Source: Pseudopyrenochaeta lycopersici (lineage: Eukaryota > Ascomycota > Dothideomycetes > Pleosporales > Pseudopyrenochaetaceae). From it: a stretch of 64,000 bases of DNA. A model generated the notes under the pieces. The model was not told where the DNA came from. It saw only the letters and a program-made list of their open reading frames with translations, and did no database searches. The stretch spans positions 186,001 to 250,000 of the forward strand of contig NHZP01000025.1 of the NCBI GenBank assembly GCA_003313425.1, written 5' to 3'. How positions within the stretch are numbered: the stretch's first letter is position 1; every line of letters starts with the position of its first letter. The translations under genes and the position numbers were made by a program. This document shows positions 43,061-53,500 of this stretch, one piece after another.

Positions 43061-44770
43061 ATGGAAGACATTGCGGCCCCACTGGACCAGGTCTACAGCT
43101 CCTTTGAAGAAGCGTATGATGCGCTCAAAATGCACGGCATGCAGCATGGCTACGGCTTTGTCCTTAAGCGGAGTTTGCCTCATAACTGTGAGGTCAAAAC
43201 ACGTTACTACTACTATTGTGATCGTTTCAGGAAAAATTACAATTCAACCGTAAAGATCCTAAGCACAAGTACGCGCTCTACTGGATGCCCCTTCAAGCTT
43301 GTCATCTTTAAGGTGAAGCAGAGCGATCAGTGGAGGCTGGAGGTGCAGAACAAGAACTATAACCACTGTCGATCAATTAACCCTAGCGCGTACAATGTTT
43401 ACCGCAGGCGTACAGTTGTACAGAAAGAGGTGATCGAGTTGATGACGCATGCTGGAGTACGGCCAATGCAGATACTGGCCGCCATTCAAAGGGAGGATCA
43501 GGACACCCTAGTCACTGCTACAGACATTCGCGGCGAGAGGAAAGCAGTCAGAGAGAAGCACCTGAACGGAAGGAGCCCAGTGGAGACGTTGCTGGATGAC
43601 TTATCTACAGCAGACTGGGTATTCGCTGTTAAGAAGGATAACAATAATCGCGTTCAGAATCTCTTCTTCGCCCACTATAAACAGGTAGAGCTGCTGCTTG
43701 CTAATCTAGATGTACTGTTGATGGACTGCACATACCGCACCAACAAGTATAGACTCCTATTGTTGCATATACTCGGCTGCTCTAACCTGCAGACCTTCTT
43801 CTCTGCAGGCTTCTGCTTCCTTAGTAGTGAGACGCAAGCAGACTACTATTGGGCTATCGCAAACTTCCTCCTTAAGACAGGGGTACAACAACCGCGGGTT
43901 TTCATCAGTGATCAGGAAGATGCGTTGAAGTTGTCTGCTCGGGTACTACTTCCAGAAGTCCCTCAGCTTCTGTGCGTATGGCACATCAACAAAAACGTCC
44001 AGACCAAGGCCCAGCAGACCTGGCGCGATGCTGATGGCACGACGAAGGAAGAGAAGCAGAGGATCGCTGAGCATAGGGCTGCATTTATGAAACGTTGGAC
44101 TCTGGTAAGCCCTATGTTAATTGCTTAGTACTTCCTGAAGGGAGCTGCCCTCTGAGAAAATCGCTTGTGGAGCTGACTGAAGCAGCTCGTCTACGCAAAG
44201 AGACCGCTGGAGTTCCAGCTGAAGTGGAACGATCTGCTTAAAGACTACAGCCACCAGCAGGAACTCTGCAGGTACCTACAGGAAAACCAATACCTCACAC
44301 GCACCGAGTGGGCAGCTGCCTGGACTTCCCACCACCGCCACTACGGCACGATCACTAACTCGCCTCTCGAAGGCATGCACAAGGTTCTGAAGGACTACCT
44401 CATGACCTCAAGGGGTGATTTGCTGCGCGTCACTGAGAGAATCGAGCAGATGGTCAAGAGCCAATACAATAAGTATATGAAGGAGCTTGCTTCTTCCAAG
44501 CATAGTGTCAAATTTGGGCATAGCCTAGAGTCAATGCCTTTTCTACCTCCTGGAATCCATGAGGTTCTGACGCCGCCGGCGATCGAGCGCATCAGGCAAC
44601 AACATCTGCTATACCAGAAAGAACAGAGGCAACGTTGTAGCCAACATCCCTGCTCTGGGCTGTTTGAGAAGACGAATGGCCTTCCATGTCGTTATACTTT
44701 ACGAGATGTGAGGACGTCTAGTTTAGCTTTACGACTGAATTATCTTTATGACGATCATTGGCGCTATTAA
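43061..44770 (+). CDS. MULE-A2 transposase (542 aa)
   Basis: ATG 43061 (MEDIAAPLDQVYSSFEEAYD). The frame meets three stops between 44126 and 44160. All lie inside a canonical 81-nt GTAAGC...AGCAG intron (44105-44185), giving exons 43061-44104 and 44186-44770. An N-terminal FAR1-like region (TGCPFKLVIFK) is followed by the MULE core: LLMDCTYRTNKYRLLLLHIL (first Asp), FISDQEDAL with CVWHINKNV (second Asp, C-x2-H) and NSPLEGMHKVLKDYL (Glu). A Cys-rich segment GLPCRYTLRDV stands where a SWIM finger is usual. It stops at TAA 44768. The reading frame stays open beyond this stop into orf2. Catalytic residues look intact, so the element may be able to move or to mobilise relatives. Confidence 0.75.
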
Positions 44771-44794
44771 CGTGAGCAAGGACGGTCGATTAGC

Positions 44795-45553
44795 TTGCCT
44801 CCAAGGCCACATCATTCTGTTCTGGAGCCACTCATCGCGCAAACTAGAGGCGGATTGAGGAGGAATGAGGCATCGACTCGGCGAGATCGGTCAGCTTTCG
44901 AACTGCGTGTGCCGCCTTCTGTCCCTCGCCTTCAGCCTCACCATCAACTCCATGGTCAGACACTTGCTGAAGCCCTGCGACAGGTGAACGCCTCTGTGAC
45001 CGTGTCGATTCCTACGGCTATACCAAGTGAGAATCCTGTGACTACCTGTGTATCGGTGTCGATCCCTGCATCTGCTCCTATACCTGCGATTACCTCTTCC
45101 CGTCCGTCTCCGCCTTTGGCTGTGGCTGTGGCTGTCACCATGGCTCCACCTCCTGCCTGGCAACCTCCGTCGTTGGAAGAATTCCTGGCCGACATCGAGC
45201 ATCGAAGGTCTCAGCCTGTTTTATATGAGTGCAACGACATGGTCTCAACGACTAACTTTCTGGCTGAGACAGGGCAGGAGGAGGATCCCGCAGAGTTAGT
45301 TGAAGCACGCAATATGGCTCTCGCTACGCAAGGACTTTTCGCCTCTTGCACTCCAACTATGGCTTGGAACTATCACTTTGGAGATATGGAAGCTTTCTAC
45401 ATCGAGAGGTTTGCGCAAGTCGATGCCCAAAATGCGCCTGTTGAGTCTCAAGATGTACCTACGCCTCGATCTAAGCGTGCGGCAGCAGTAACAGCTTCTG
45501 AGGCTTGGAAAGATCTCAGCCCACGTAAGAGAAAACGGCGTAATAGAATATAA
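44795..45553 (+). CDS. MULE-A2 orf2, in frame after the transposase stop (up to 252 aa)
   Basis: It follows the transposase in the same reading frame, separated by TAA and seven sense codons, so it may be the C-terminal extension of one protein. It starts PPRPHHSVLEPLIAQTRGGL, then has a low-complexity Val/Ser/Pro/Ala region, a more conserved segment (SLEEFLADIEHRRSQPVLYE and AWNYHFGDMEAFYIERFAQ), and ends in a basic DLSPRKRKRRNR that could be a nuclear localisation signal. The same layout, TAA included, is present in decayed MULE-A1. No ATG at a natural position; function unknown. Confidence 0.55.
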   Translation: MPPRPHHSVLEPLIAQTRGGLRRNEASTRRDRSAFELRVPPSVPRLQPHHQLHGQTLAEALRQVNASVTVSIPTAIPSENPVTTCVSVSIPASAPIPAITSSRPSPPLAVAVAVTMAPPPAWQPPSLEEFLADIEHRRSQPVLYECNDMVSTTNFLAETGQEEDPAELVEARNMALATQGLFASCTPTMAWNYHFGDMEAFYIERFAQVDAQNAPVESQDVPTPRSKRAAAVTASEAWKDLSPRKRKRRNRI

Positions 45554-45930
45554 GATCAATAAGACAACGTTCACTTGAGCTACTAGAGACAGCGCAGTGC
45601 AGCTGCATTTGTTGTTTTGTAATTTATTTCCCCACTAGTAGAGATTAGGGCTAGCACTGGGGACAAATCTCAAATTGGGGACAAATCTCAAAAACGTGGG
45701 GACAAATCTCAGCAGCCAGCCAGGCTAGGGTGCAACCAAGAACAATACACCAATCTTTCACAATATGAGACCACTCACCTAAGCACTCAAAAGTGCGACA
45801 AAAACAGTGGTAGATGGGGAATTATTACGCCAAGCAGTGGTAAGGCGGTCATTTGCCGCTGATAATAACCTTCCAGCGTTACAGTAAGTATTTCAACCTT
45901 AGGTAAGACTTTTTTAAGTATTTAAGGGTA

Positions 45931-46312
45931 ACGTCTGTCACTGCGTAACGAGACACACAATGTGGCGAGACAAATAAGGGGTACTTTGACTTTCAGCAAC
46001 CAGAAAGCTTATGCGCACAACGAATATTGCTATAATTCTACAAAAATAATCTGCTGTAGCTAATTCTGAATGTCTATCATCCACTTTGCCCAAAAATTAC
46101 GTTCGCATCGTCGCCTCCGCGCATAATTTGTACAGCGCCTTATGTCGTAGTATAACAGGCTTCCCTCCCCACAGCACTAACCTCAAGCCTTTCTCGCTCC
46201 GATTTTTTGTAGAATAGCCTTACCCTAGCCACACAACCTACCTCTAATACTAGGAAGTCATCATCAGCCCTATGCGCGCTGCGGGGCGCAATTTTCATGC
46301 AGCGCCGCCCTG
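45931..46312 (-). repeat. Dispersed non-coding repeat, copy 2
   Basis: Inverted relative to copy 1 at 5919-6303 and collinear with it over about 380 bp. It abuts the MULE nest and precedes a HET gene whose 5' end may have been lost. No gene is seen between 46313 and 46635. Confidence 0.8.
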
Positions 46313-46635
46313 TCGATTAGTGCTTCTAGCGGAAGCGAACTACTAATCCAGGCTAATGCGAGATTTGCATAAGGGCTCGGAACATTACTAATCTGACTTA
46401 GGATTAGGAGCAGTGCTAAGGACCCTCAGGGCCACGGCGCTTGTTAGTCTAGCTCACGCATTTCCAGCGTCGAAACCAGCCATCTTGTTGTACATTTCGA
46501 GACGCGGTCTAACGCACAGCGATACCCACTTTCTAATGTAGACATATACCATTATAACGCCCTTAAGCTTCGGAACCTACTGTTATTCTCTCCGCTAACT
46601 AAACGAAAGACCTAATCAAGCCCCACCACGTCCTT

Positions 46636-48052
46636 ATGCTTCTTAAGTCCACTAGCCTACGTCTCGACCGTCCTGAGAAAAACCGTCATGAGAAAAACCG
46701 CCTAGTGGATTATGTGGCATTATCCCATTGCTGGGGTAAACACCCTCCTACAAAGAAAAACCCTCAATTCTGCACAACTGATGACAACATCCGCGCGCGA
46801 CAAGCAGGGTTCAGTTTCTTCGAGCTACCCAAGACATTTCAGGATGCAGTCCGGATAACCCAGGACCTGGGCATCTCATATCTCTGGATCGATTCACTGT
46901 GCATAATTCAGTGGAACGAAAAAGACTGGGAGCACGAGGCAAAGCGTATGGAAGGTGTCTTCGCTTCGGCTTACTGCACGATCGCTGCGACATCGGCTGC
47001 TAATTCGAACGCGGGATTCCTTGGACAGAGCGTAAACAATGAGTACGTTTATGCTCAAGCCTCAGGCCGCCAATTTTATGTCTGCACCGCCATTGATGAT
47101 TTCGAGAATGACGTAGAGAAGGCTGAGCTTAACAGGCGAGCCTGGGTAATGCAAGAAAGAGCTCTGTCACGACGAACTGTCCATTTCAGCTCCAATCAGA
47201 TATATTTTGAATGCGGTGAAGGGATTTACTGCGAAAACCTTACCAGACTGGAAAGGTAAGTGCTTAATAATATTTAATAGCCACACATCCTCCTAATCTG
47301 GGTCTCTGCTCCTCAGCCTTCCAGAAGGGAAATTCACCCTGCTCGACCCAAACTTTCCGCAACGGCTCTTTGCAACAGGCCCAAGTCGTACCCTGGAATT
47401 CATTCAATATCTTGCTGAGAACTACTCAAAGCGTGAGCTCTCAAAGGAGACCGATAGATGTGTTGCATTTTCCGGGTTAGAGGACCGTATTGCACGAGTT
47501 ATAATGACCCAAAGTAACTACGGCATCTTTCAGCAGTACCTTCACAGGAACCTCCTATGGCAGGCGTCTGACAACAAGATGCAGAAGATTCCGTACAACA
47601 ACCGGCATGTGCCATCGTGGTCGTGGATGGCATATAATGGAGGCATTCAGTTCATGGACAAGGACACCCCCTTTGGTGCAGTTGATTGGATCAACAATCT
47701 TCGGGTTGATAAGAAGCGCGAACATGCACTAGTCGCCGAAGTGGGGAAGTTCCGGGATGGAATGAAACTGGATGGAATGAAACTGAATGGGAAACATACC
47801 GTCTTGGATTCCGGCGATAAGGAAAAATATTGGATACAGTATGATGTTAAGGGCAAGGACGAGGAGAGCAGGGATCTTTGCGAAGAGCGATGTGTTGTTG
47901 TCGGGAAGAAGGCTAAAGGGATCGCTAAGGAGTTCTACATATTGGTTGTCAAGCCGACCAATGAAATAGAGGGTGAGTATACGAGGGTTGGAGTTGGGTT
48001 AATTCAGAGTGACTACGTAGTGAGACAGCTGCCCGACATACGAGTTGTGTGA
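46636..48052 (+). CDS. HET-domain protein (451 aa), possibly 5'-truncated
   Basis: Exons 46636-47255 and 47317-48052 are joined by a 61-bp intron (GTAAGT...CTCAG). The HET domain is complete: DYVALSHCWGKHPPTKK, FSFFELPKTFQDAVRITQDL, GISYLWIDSLCIIQWNEKDW and NRRAWVMQERALSRRTVHFS. The C-terminal part has KETDRCVAFSGLEDRI and HVPSWSWMAY, usual for this class. The ORF opens only about 30 residues before the HET core, whereas relatives have 150-200 residues there. The upstream frame is closed by a TAA about 35 nt before the ATG, and a dispersed repeat sits about 300 bp upstream. The N-terminal half has probably been lost to rearrangement, or lies in an unseen exon. Confidence 0.8.
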
Positions 48053-48075
48053 ACGAGAACCGAGAAAGCGAATGT

Positions 48076-48624
48076 TCACACTGATTTAGAATATTTTCTA
48101 CAGGACCTAGAGAAGTGGGGAAATCGCTGGCTGTCGACCAAGTATCGTGATTGGTTCTCTTTGAATTCTGAAGGTCTATTTGGTCGGAGGTTGTAGCGAG
48201 CAGTATTGTTATTAATGCTGTACTTATGCCTAGCTCTAGTAGGCAGGGCGTCTGGTATAGCGCTGAGCTTGGGCTGAGTAGGACCAGCAGTATGACAAAG
48301 GGCCTGATTTGTCTCGTTCCCTAATCGGAAGTGCTCAATAGCCTTGTTGCGGGAGCTCACAATTGACGCACGGCGTATGCACTCATCTGGCTGTAGGCGG
48401 AGAAACGCGACTTTTACTGAGCCAACTGACATTGACGAGAAAAGCGTCCTTTGAATTTGACTCCAAGTCCACTTTCGGTGCAGCCGAACATAAGATATAG
48501 TGTTCAACTCCTCTCTTGTCCAGCGATGAATTTTCTGTCGCTGTTTCTTTTGTGTCAGTATCTTTGGGGATAGAAGTGATAAATCGAGACGGTCAGTCCC
48601 TGATCTAGTCGTCGGAGTTGACAT
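48076..48624 (-). CDS. SANT/Myb-like small protein (182 aa)
   Basis: Single ORF beginning MSTPTTRSGTDR. Residues 30-80 form a helix-turn-helix-like block (HRWTREELNTISYVRLHRKW, TWSQIQRTLFSSMSVGSVKV) resembling the SANT/Myb-like module of small lineage-expanded fungal proteins. The C-terminal half has RYNLRPNRPSEF, a motif often found in the same proteins. Convergent with the HET gene, with 23 bp between stop codons. DNA or chromatin binding is a guess from the fold. Ends in KYSKSV. Confidence 0.55.
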   Translation of the reverse strand: MSTPTTRSGTDRLDLSLLSPKILTQKKQRQKIHRWTREELNTISYVRLHRKWTWSQIQRTLFSSMSVGSVKVAFLRLQPDECIRRASIVSSRNKAIEHFRLGNETNQALCHTAGPTQPKLSAIPDALPTRARHKYSINNNTARYNLRPNRPSEFKENQSRYLVDSQRFPHFSRSCRKYSKSV

Positions 48625-49157
48625 CCTTTTCTACCTTCATCTTTTACACGCATCGTCTTAATGTAGTCGACCTGATACGCGTGTTGTAGGGCTGGTTCAG
48701 TTCTTTTGTCTTTGTGCGCCTTTGGCTTACGCGTCCTAGGGGTTGGCACTGTGATATCACATTTGTGATGTTTGTGATTGTGAGCGGAAAGTGGGTTATC
48801 CGCCCCGTTTTGAGCTCTCATTGGTGTACTAGCTTAGGTTATATGTGTCAGTATCCTTGCTAATAAGAATATCAATTGCTGCGAAAGCTTAGCTGTAGTT
48901 TGATATAGTTTCAAATTTGTCGCGTGCGAACCCGGGCTCATAACCTGTTGAAGCAAGTGATATTGTTCATTGTTGTTGTTCCTACAGGCGTGGTGCCTCA
49001 CTCCTATATATATACCCACAGCCCCTGTCACATATTGCTGTTTCAGTCACTGTGATGTTTGACAGTTAGTTAGGTGAAGATATGGGATCGTGGCTGATCT
49101 GGATAGGCTCAGGGAGGCTCATACGGGCTGCGATCTACTGTATAGTTACAGCAATAA
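48625..49157. other. Intergenic; no gene seen
   Basis: Includes a TATATATATA tract near 49003-49012 and ordinary AT-rich sequence. Should hold the promoter of the SANT-like gene. Confidence 0.35.
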
Positions 49158-49340
49158 TCAAAGAACTTGTTTTATTGCTGTCCCGTTCTCGCTGTTATGA
49201 ACATTGGGCATCGCGTCGTATTCGTGGCACAGCTTCGACAGCTTCCGGTAGAGGGTTTTCAAGAGCTTCTGGTAGTTGTTGTTGGCGGCTCGTCTTGCCT
49301 TCGTATGTGCTACCAGCTGGGACTGCGATTGGGACGACAT
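49158..49340 (-). CDS. Short ORF with faint MADS-like pattern (60 aa)
   Basis: The ORF reads KARRAANNNYQKLLKTLYRK followed by LSKLCHEYDAMPNV. The order of basic residues, KTL--K--KLC and the following acidic step resembles the DNA-binding half of degenerate fungal MADS-like proteins, but key residues are missing and the usual beta strands do not follow. It could be the first exon of a small gene or chance. Confidence 0.25.
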   Translation of the reverse strand: MSSQSQSQLVAHTKARRAANNNYQKLLKTLYRKLSKLCHEYDAMPNVHNSENGTAIKQVL

Positions 49341-50513
49341 GGCTGCAGTGCTGGAAACACGACCTGATCGTCTTGCGTAAACTATGAATGTGAGCGGATG
49401 ATGGATGGAGTAAGATGTCTATTAACCAAAGTGGCGGTTGCTCTTTCAGACCCATGTATCACGCTGGCAAGGGATGGACGCCACCACCGACGACCACGCT
49501 AGAAATCATGCTGGCAGCGACTGTGTGCGATAGCCATGAGCCAGTCCACGATGGATGATAGGTCAACTGTGGTGATACTCTTCAGCGGTTGCGCTTAGCA
49601 TAACTGCAATGCCATTACCCGTATGCTGTACCGATAGCAGCGCCGACTGCGAGTCTGAGAAAATCGCATGCTGGCTGCTAGTGTTGGGAAGCATTTTCCA
49701 TCAAGAGCTATACATGGCGGACCCTGCAGCTGGTTGACCGCCTCGTTGATGGCAAACAGTCCTGCAGTCTTGTTGAGGGTATGTTCCTTACCATGAGTAT
49801 AGAACGCATGATGAACGAAGGTCTTCACAGGCAATGCAATAACAGGGAAAGCGACAGTGTGCAGAAAGAGAGGAAATGGAGACAAAGGGCGGGCGCAACC
49901 ATACAGGCCTAAGTTAGTCAAAGAGAGGCTAAGAGTGGAATGAAGGGTGGAGGGTAAGGACTGCTGAGTGCGGAGTGCGGAGTGCGGAGTGCGAAATGGG
50001 CTCCGCGCCAACGTCGAAAGTGGCCTTTCTTCAAACGCAGATCTAAGTTTAGAAGCTTACATGTCTTACTCCGCCATTTCGAGTATCGCTTGCGAATGTG
50101 CCGCAACAACTAATCACTTCTAGTCTCTGTTTCCCTTTTCTTATCTTTTAAACGTGTGAGACTTGAACAGGTAGCCTCAGCCTCGGCAAGCGTAGGTGCT
50201 CGAGGGGTATGGCTTGGATCGTCCGCGCACACGCTGCTTGTGGTTCTGTTAATTATCACTCTCCATAGAACGAACCACAATTGCCAGTACTCGCTTAACC
50301 AGCTGTTAACCACCTTTGGGTCCTCACACAGAGCTCTCTGCCTATCGTACGATTGGGTAAAACGCGTTGTGACTGTCTGTACGCTTAACAAAGTTAGATG
50401 GCCAATTTATCCCAACCTGACCTCCACCAAGCGCTGCTAGCAGCTTATTAGCCATAGAGCGTACAGCTACCAGCGTCGGCGCAAACCTACGTTGATCTAA
50501 CTCCAGTATATGT
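49341..50513. other. Intergenic; short tandem GTGCGGA
   Basis: GTGCGGA is repeated four times at about 49965-49993. No recognisable gene. The last part is the 3' flank of the HNWD gene. Confidence 0.4.
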
Positions 50514-53500
50514 CTACCTTCTCCTGCTTATAACTACAGATCGCTCGAGGTTCGCACTGCATATCCATACTTTTCCTGATCCAGTTCCGATTCCAACTTT
50601 GTTCTCGGACACAGATGAGCACCACGACCGATACTCTGATGGTATCCAAAGCATGTTCTCACCGTTGTGCGTAATCCACGTGCTGTCCGGATCCACGCCT
50701 ATGCCTGAGTACTGGGTCACTTGCAGCCCCACGATGTCTATTGTACTAGAAACACTCAATGCGTCGACGGAAAAAGGACCGATGTCGGTGCGTAGACAGG
50801 AGCTGGTGGGATCAAAGGATAAATGGCGGATAAGTGTGCCAATACTGAGGGTGTGCAGGCACTCTCCGCTGCTTGTGTCCCAGATCTTGAGGGTCTTGTC
50901 CCATGACGCCGACGCCAGCCGGGTCGAGTCGTGCGAGAAGGCCACAGAGCTGACAGCGCTGCTATGGCCGTTGAGGGTCTGTAGGCACTCTCCGCTGCTT
51001 GTGTCCCAGACCTTGACGGTGTTATCTGATGACACCGACGCCAGCCGGGTCGAGTCGTGCGAGAAGGCCACAGAGATGGCAGCAGCGCTATGGCCGACGA
51101 GGGTCTGTAGGCACTCTCCGCTGTTTGTGTCCCAGACCTTGACGGTGATGCCTAATGACGCCGACGCCAGCCGGATCGAGTCGTGCGAGAAGGCCACAGA
51201 GCTGACAGCATCGCTATGGCCAACTAGGGTGTGCAGGCACTCTCCGCTGCTCGCGTCCCATATCTTGACGGTCTTGTCGTCTGACGCCGACGCCAGCCGG
51301 GTCAAGTCATGCGAGAAGGCCACAGAGATGACAGCATCGCTATGGCCGTCGAGGGTCTGTAGGCACTCTCCGCTGCTTGCGTCCCAGACCTTGACGGTCT
51401 TGTCGTCTGACGCCGACGCCAGCCGGGTCGAGTCATGCGAGAAGGCCACAGAGTTGAGAGCATCGCTATGGCCGTCGAGGGTCTGTAGGCACTCTCCGCT
51501 GCTTGTGTCCCAGATCTTTACGGTATTGTCTAATGACGCCGACGCCAGCCGGGTGGAGTCATGCGAGAAGGCCACCGAGATCACAGCGCTGCTATGGCCT
51601 TCGAGTGTCTGCAAACACGCACTCCAATCGTCTCGCATGCTCGGCTTGATAACTATATATTCTGGCTCTTCGTGCTGGAACATCCTTCTAATCGAGCTAC
51701 CTGCTGGACTGAATAATAGCGCAGATGCATATGCCTGGAGAGGGCTACTCTCGATGGCCGTTTTATGATACATGATGAACCGCCGCGCGTCTTGAGCAAG
51801 TTTAGTAAACTCATCTGCACCTCGCAGCTACATCTGTCTTAGCATTTGAATCATGTACATATTACAAGCATATTGTGTGCGCATGCCATACCTGAACTAG
51901 CGACCCTAGTTTCGCTATCGAGACTACGCCCTTTGCCATGCTCTTGCACAAACTGAGTCCCTCAAGCCAGTACAAATACTTCTCCCTTAAAAAGGTATCA
52001 ACGACACCTCCAGCCTGCAAATCACCACCATGATCCATAGAGATCTGAGACTTCGACTGGCACAAATGATCGATCCAGTGGATGCACGAGTATCGTGACG
52101 CTGCTAAAGGATCTGGATTGGGCGGCTTGACATCCTCGATAGGATGTCCTAGCGTTTTAAGACCGTACATGTTCCGTCGCAAAGTCCTGGATATAATCGC
52201 GAGTGAGTTTAAAAAGACATTTCGATGAACGTCCTCGCTTCCTTTTGGAAAAATATCGCCAAACGCCTCTGTGAAGAGAAAGTCCTTTGCGGACTGATGC
52301 ACAAAATAGACCGCGTCGTCCCGCATGGTGAGAAACGAGCCACAGAGGCCGACAATGTCTCGCACTGACGCCAGGTCGTCGACAAAGTCACGAAGCTGCT
52401 CGACGAGCGCAGCCAGTTCGTTAATCGTGACAGGCCGGTAGAGTATCGCGATTGACGCCAGCACCTTCTTGCAGATCTCTACACCGTCCGACTCGCTTAT
52501 TTGCAGCATCATCCGCTTGTACAGGGAGTTCAGCCCAGGCGGGAACGAAACTAGCTTCTTCAGCACGTTCCACTTCGGTGTTGCCTTGAGGTCTTGGCAC
52601 ACCAACGCTACCCAGAGGAAGGTATTGTTGGCGTTCGACATTAGGTGTTGTAGCACTGTGTCGTGGACTTCCGCTTTGTATTGCTTATCCTGCGCCAATT
52701 GCTCTACCTTTCGTTTGATGAAGATGTCAACGGCCGCCGCAACTGACTTCGCATTCAGCTCAAGGCTCAGCCTCACTTTGTGGCCTACCGCGCCTAGCTC
52801 TTCCTCGATAGCTGGCCAGTTGCGACTAGAGACGATCCACTTAACGCGAGGAGACGCAGATGACTGCTCTGCAACAAATCGGAGCAGCTTCGGGAAGTCG
52901 GTGACGCACTCATCCAGTGCATCGATGATGAAATATGTGGTCGTCAGGCCTGGGTCTCGAAGCATATCCGCAATAATTTCCGTGAGGGCTACCCAGACAT
53001 TCGCATCTTCAAACATGCTTTTGCCCGCGTGATCGTACTTTTTGCGAATGTGCGAGACGAGCAACGGTTGCTGGCCCACAAGCATGTACAATAGCCCTCG
53101 TAGCACGGCCGCGGCACTGTTGATGCGCGAGTCGGTAGCCTGGCAGAAGAAGTAGCACAAAAGGGCTCTCTTAGGCATCGACTTCTGAAGCTCTTTGATA
53201 ATGCCGCAGAGCAGCATCGTCTTGCCTTTGCCGGGATCGCCTTTTACCCATAGCAGTTGGCTTTGTGGATCCTGTTGCCATTGCTGGAAAGTGGTGTTTT
53301 CGAGAACCCAGCGATATGAATCTTCCAGCAGCCCACCCTTCGTTTCCTCAATGCGCTTCTTATCATGACGCGGATCGGTGAGACGTAAGTCTTGGATGCA
53401 TTTATTTTGCTTGTCGACCTCATCCATAAGTCGTCTAAGCGCCTCGGCAAGGCCCTCGCCATCGAAGGGGGAAATGCTGATACCGAGAATGCCCATCAAA

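Larger units (their letters stand above)
42784..45800 (+). mobile_element. MULE-A2 inserted in the right TIR of MULE-C
   Basis: The ends are TGTCGCAC (42784) and GTGCGACA (45793-45800). It is flanked by AAAAC at 42779-42783 and 45801-45805, a 5-bp duplication. Inner termini contain GGCTGGCTGCTGAGATTTG on both sides and the triple 14-mer. Internally homologous to A1 but with different outermost ends and much less decayed. Confidence 0.75.
36839..45859 (+). mobile_element. MULE-C: Mutator-like element with an element inserted in each TIR
   Basis: The outer inverted repeats are 36839-36893 and 45805-45859 (both begin GCGGCAAAT and contain TACCACTGCTTGGCG). They continue, after the inserted elements, as 39778-39873 and 42695-42783. 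Joining the outer and inner parts gives one TIR of about 150 bp on each side of the transposase gene at 40005-42567. Without its insertions the element is about 3.1 kb. No target duplication is evident outside 36839/45859. Confidence 0.8.

Noticed and set aside
44105..44185. Three stop codons as evidence that MULE-A2 transposase is dead
   Set aside because: All three lie within one canonical 81-nt intron that joins the two exons in phase.
50862..51616. Regular repeats that could suggest a CRISPR array
   Set aside because: Units are 126 bp, coding, contiguous and without spacers; the genome is eukaryotic.
50599..51768. 389-aa plus-strand ORF
   Set aside because: Antisense shadow of the WD40 repeats of the HNWD gene.
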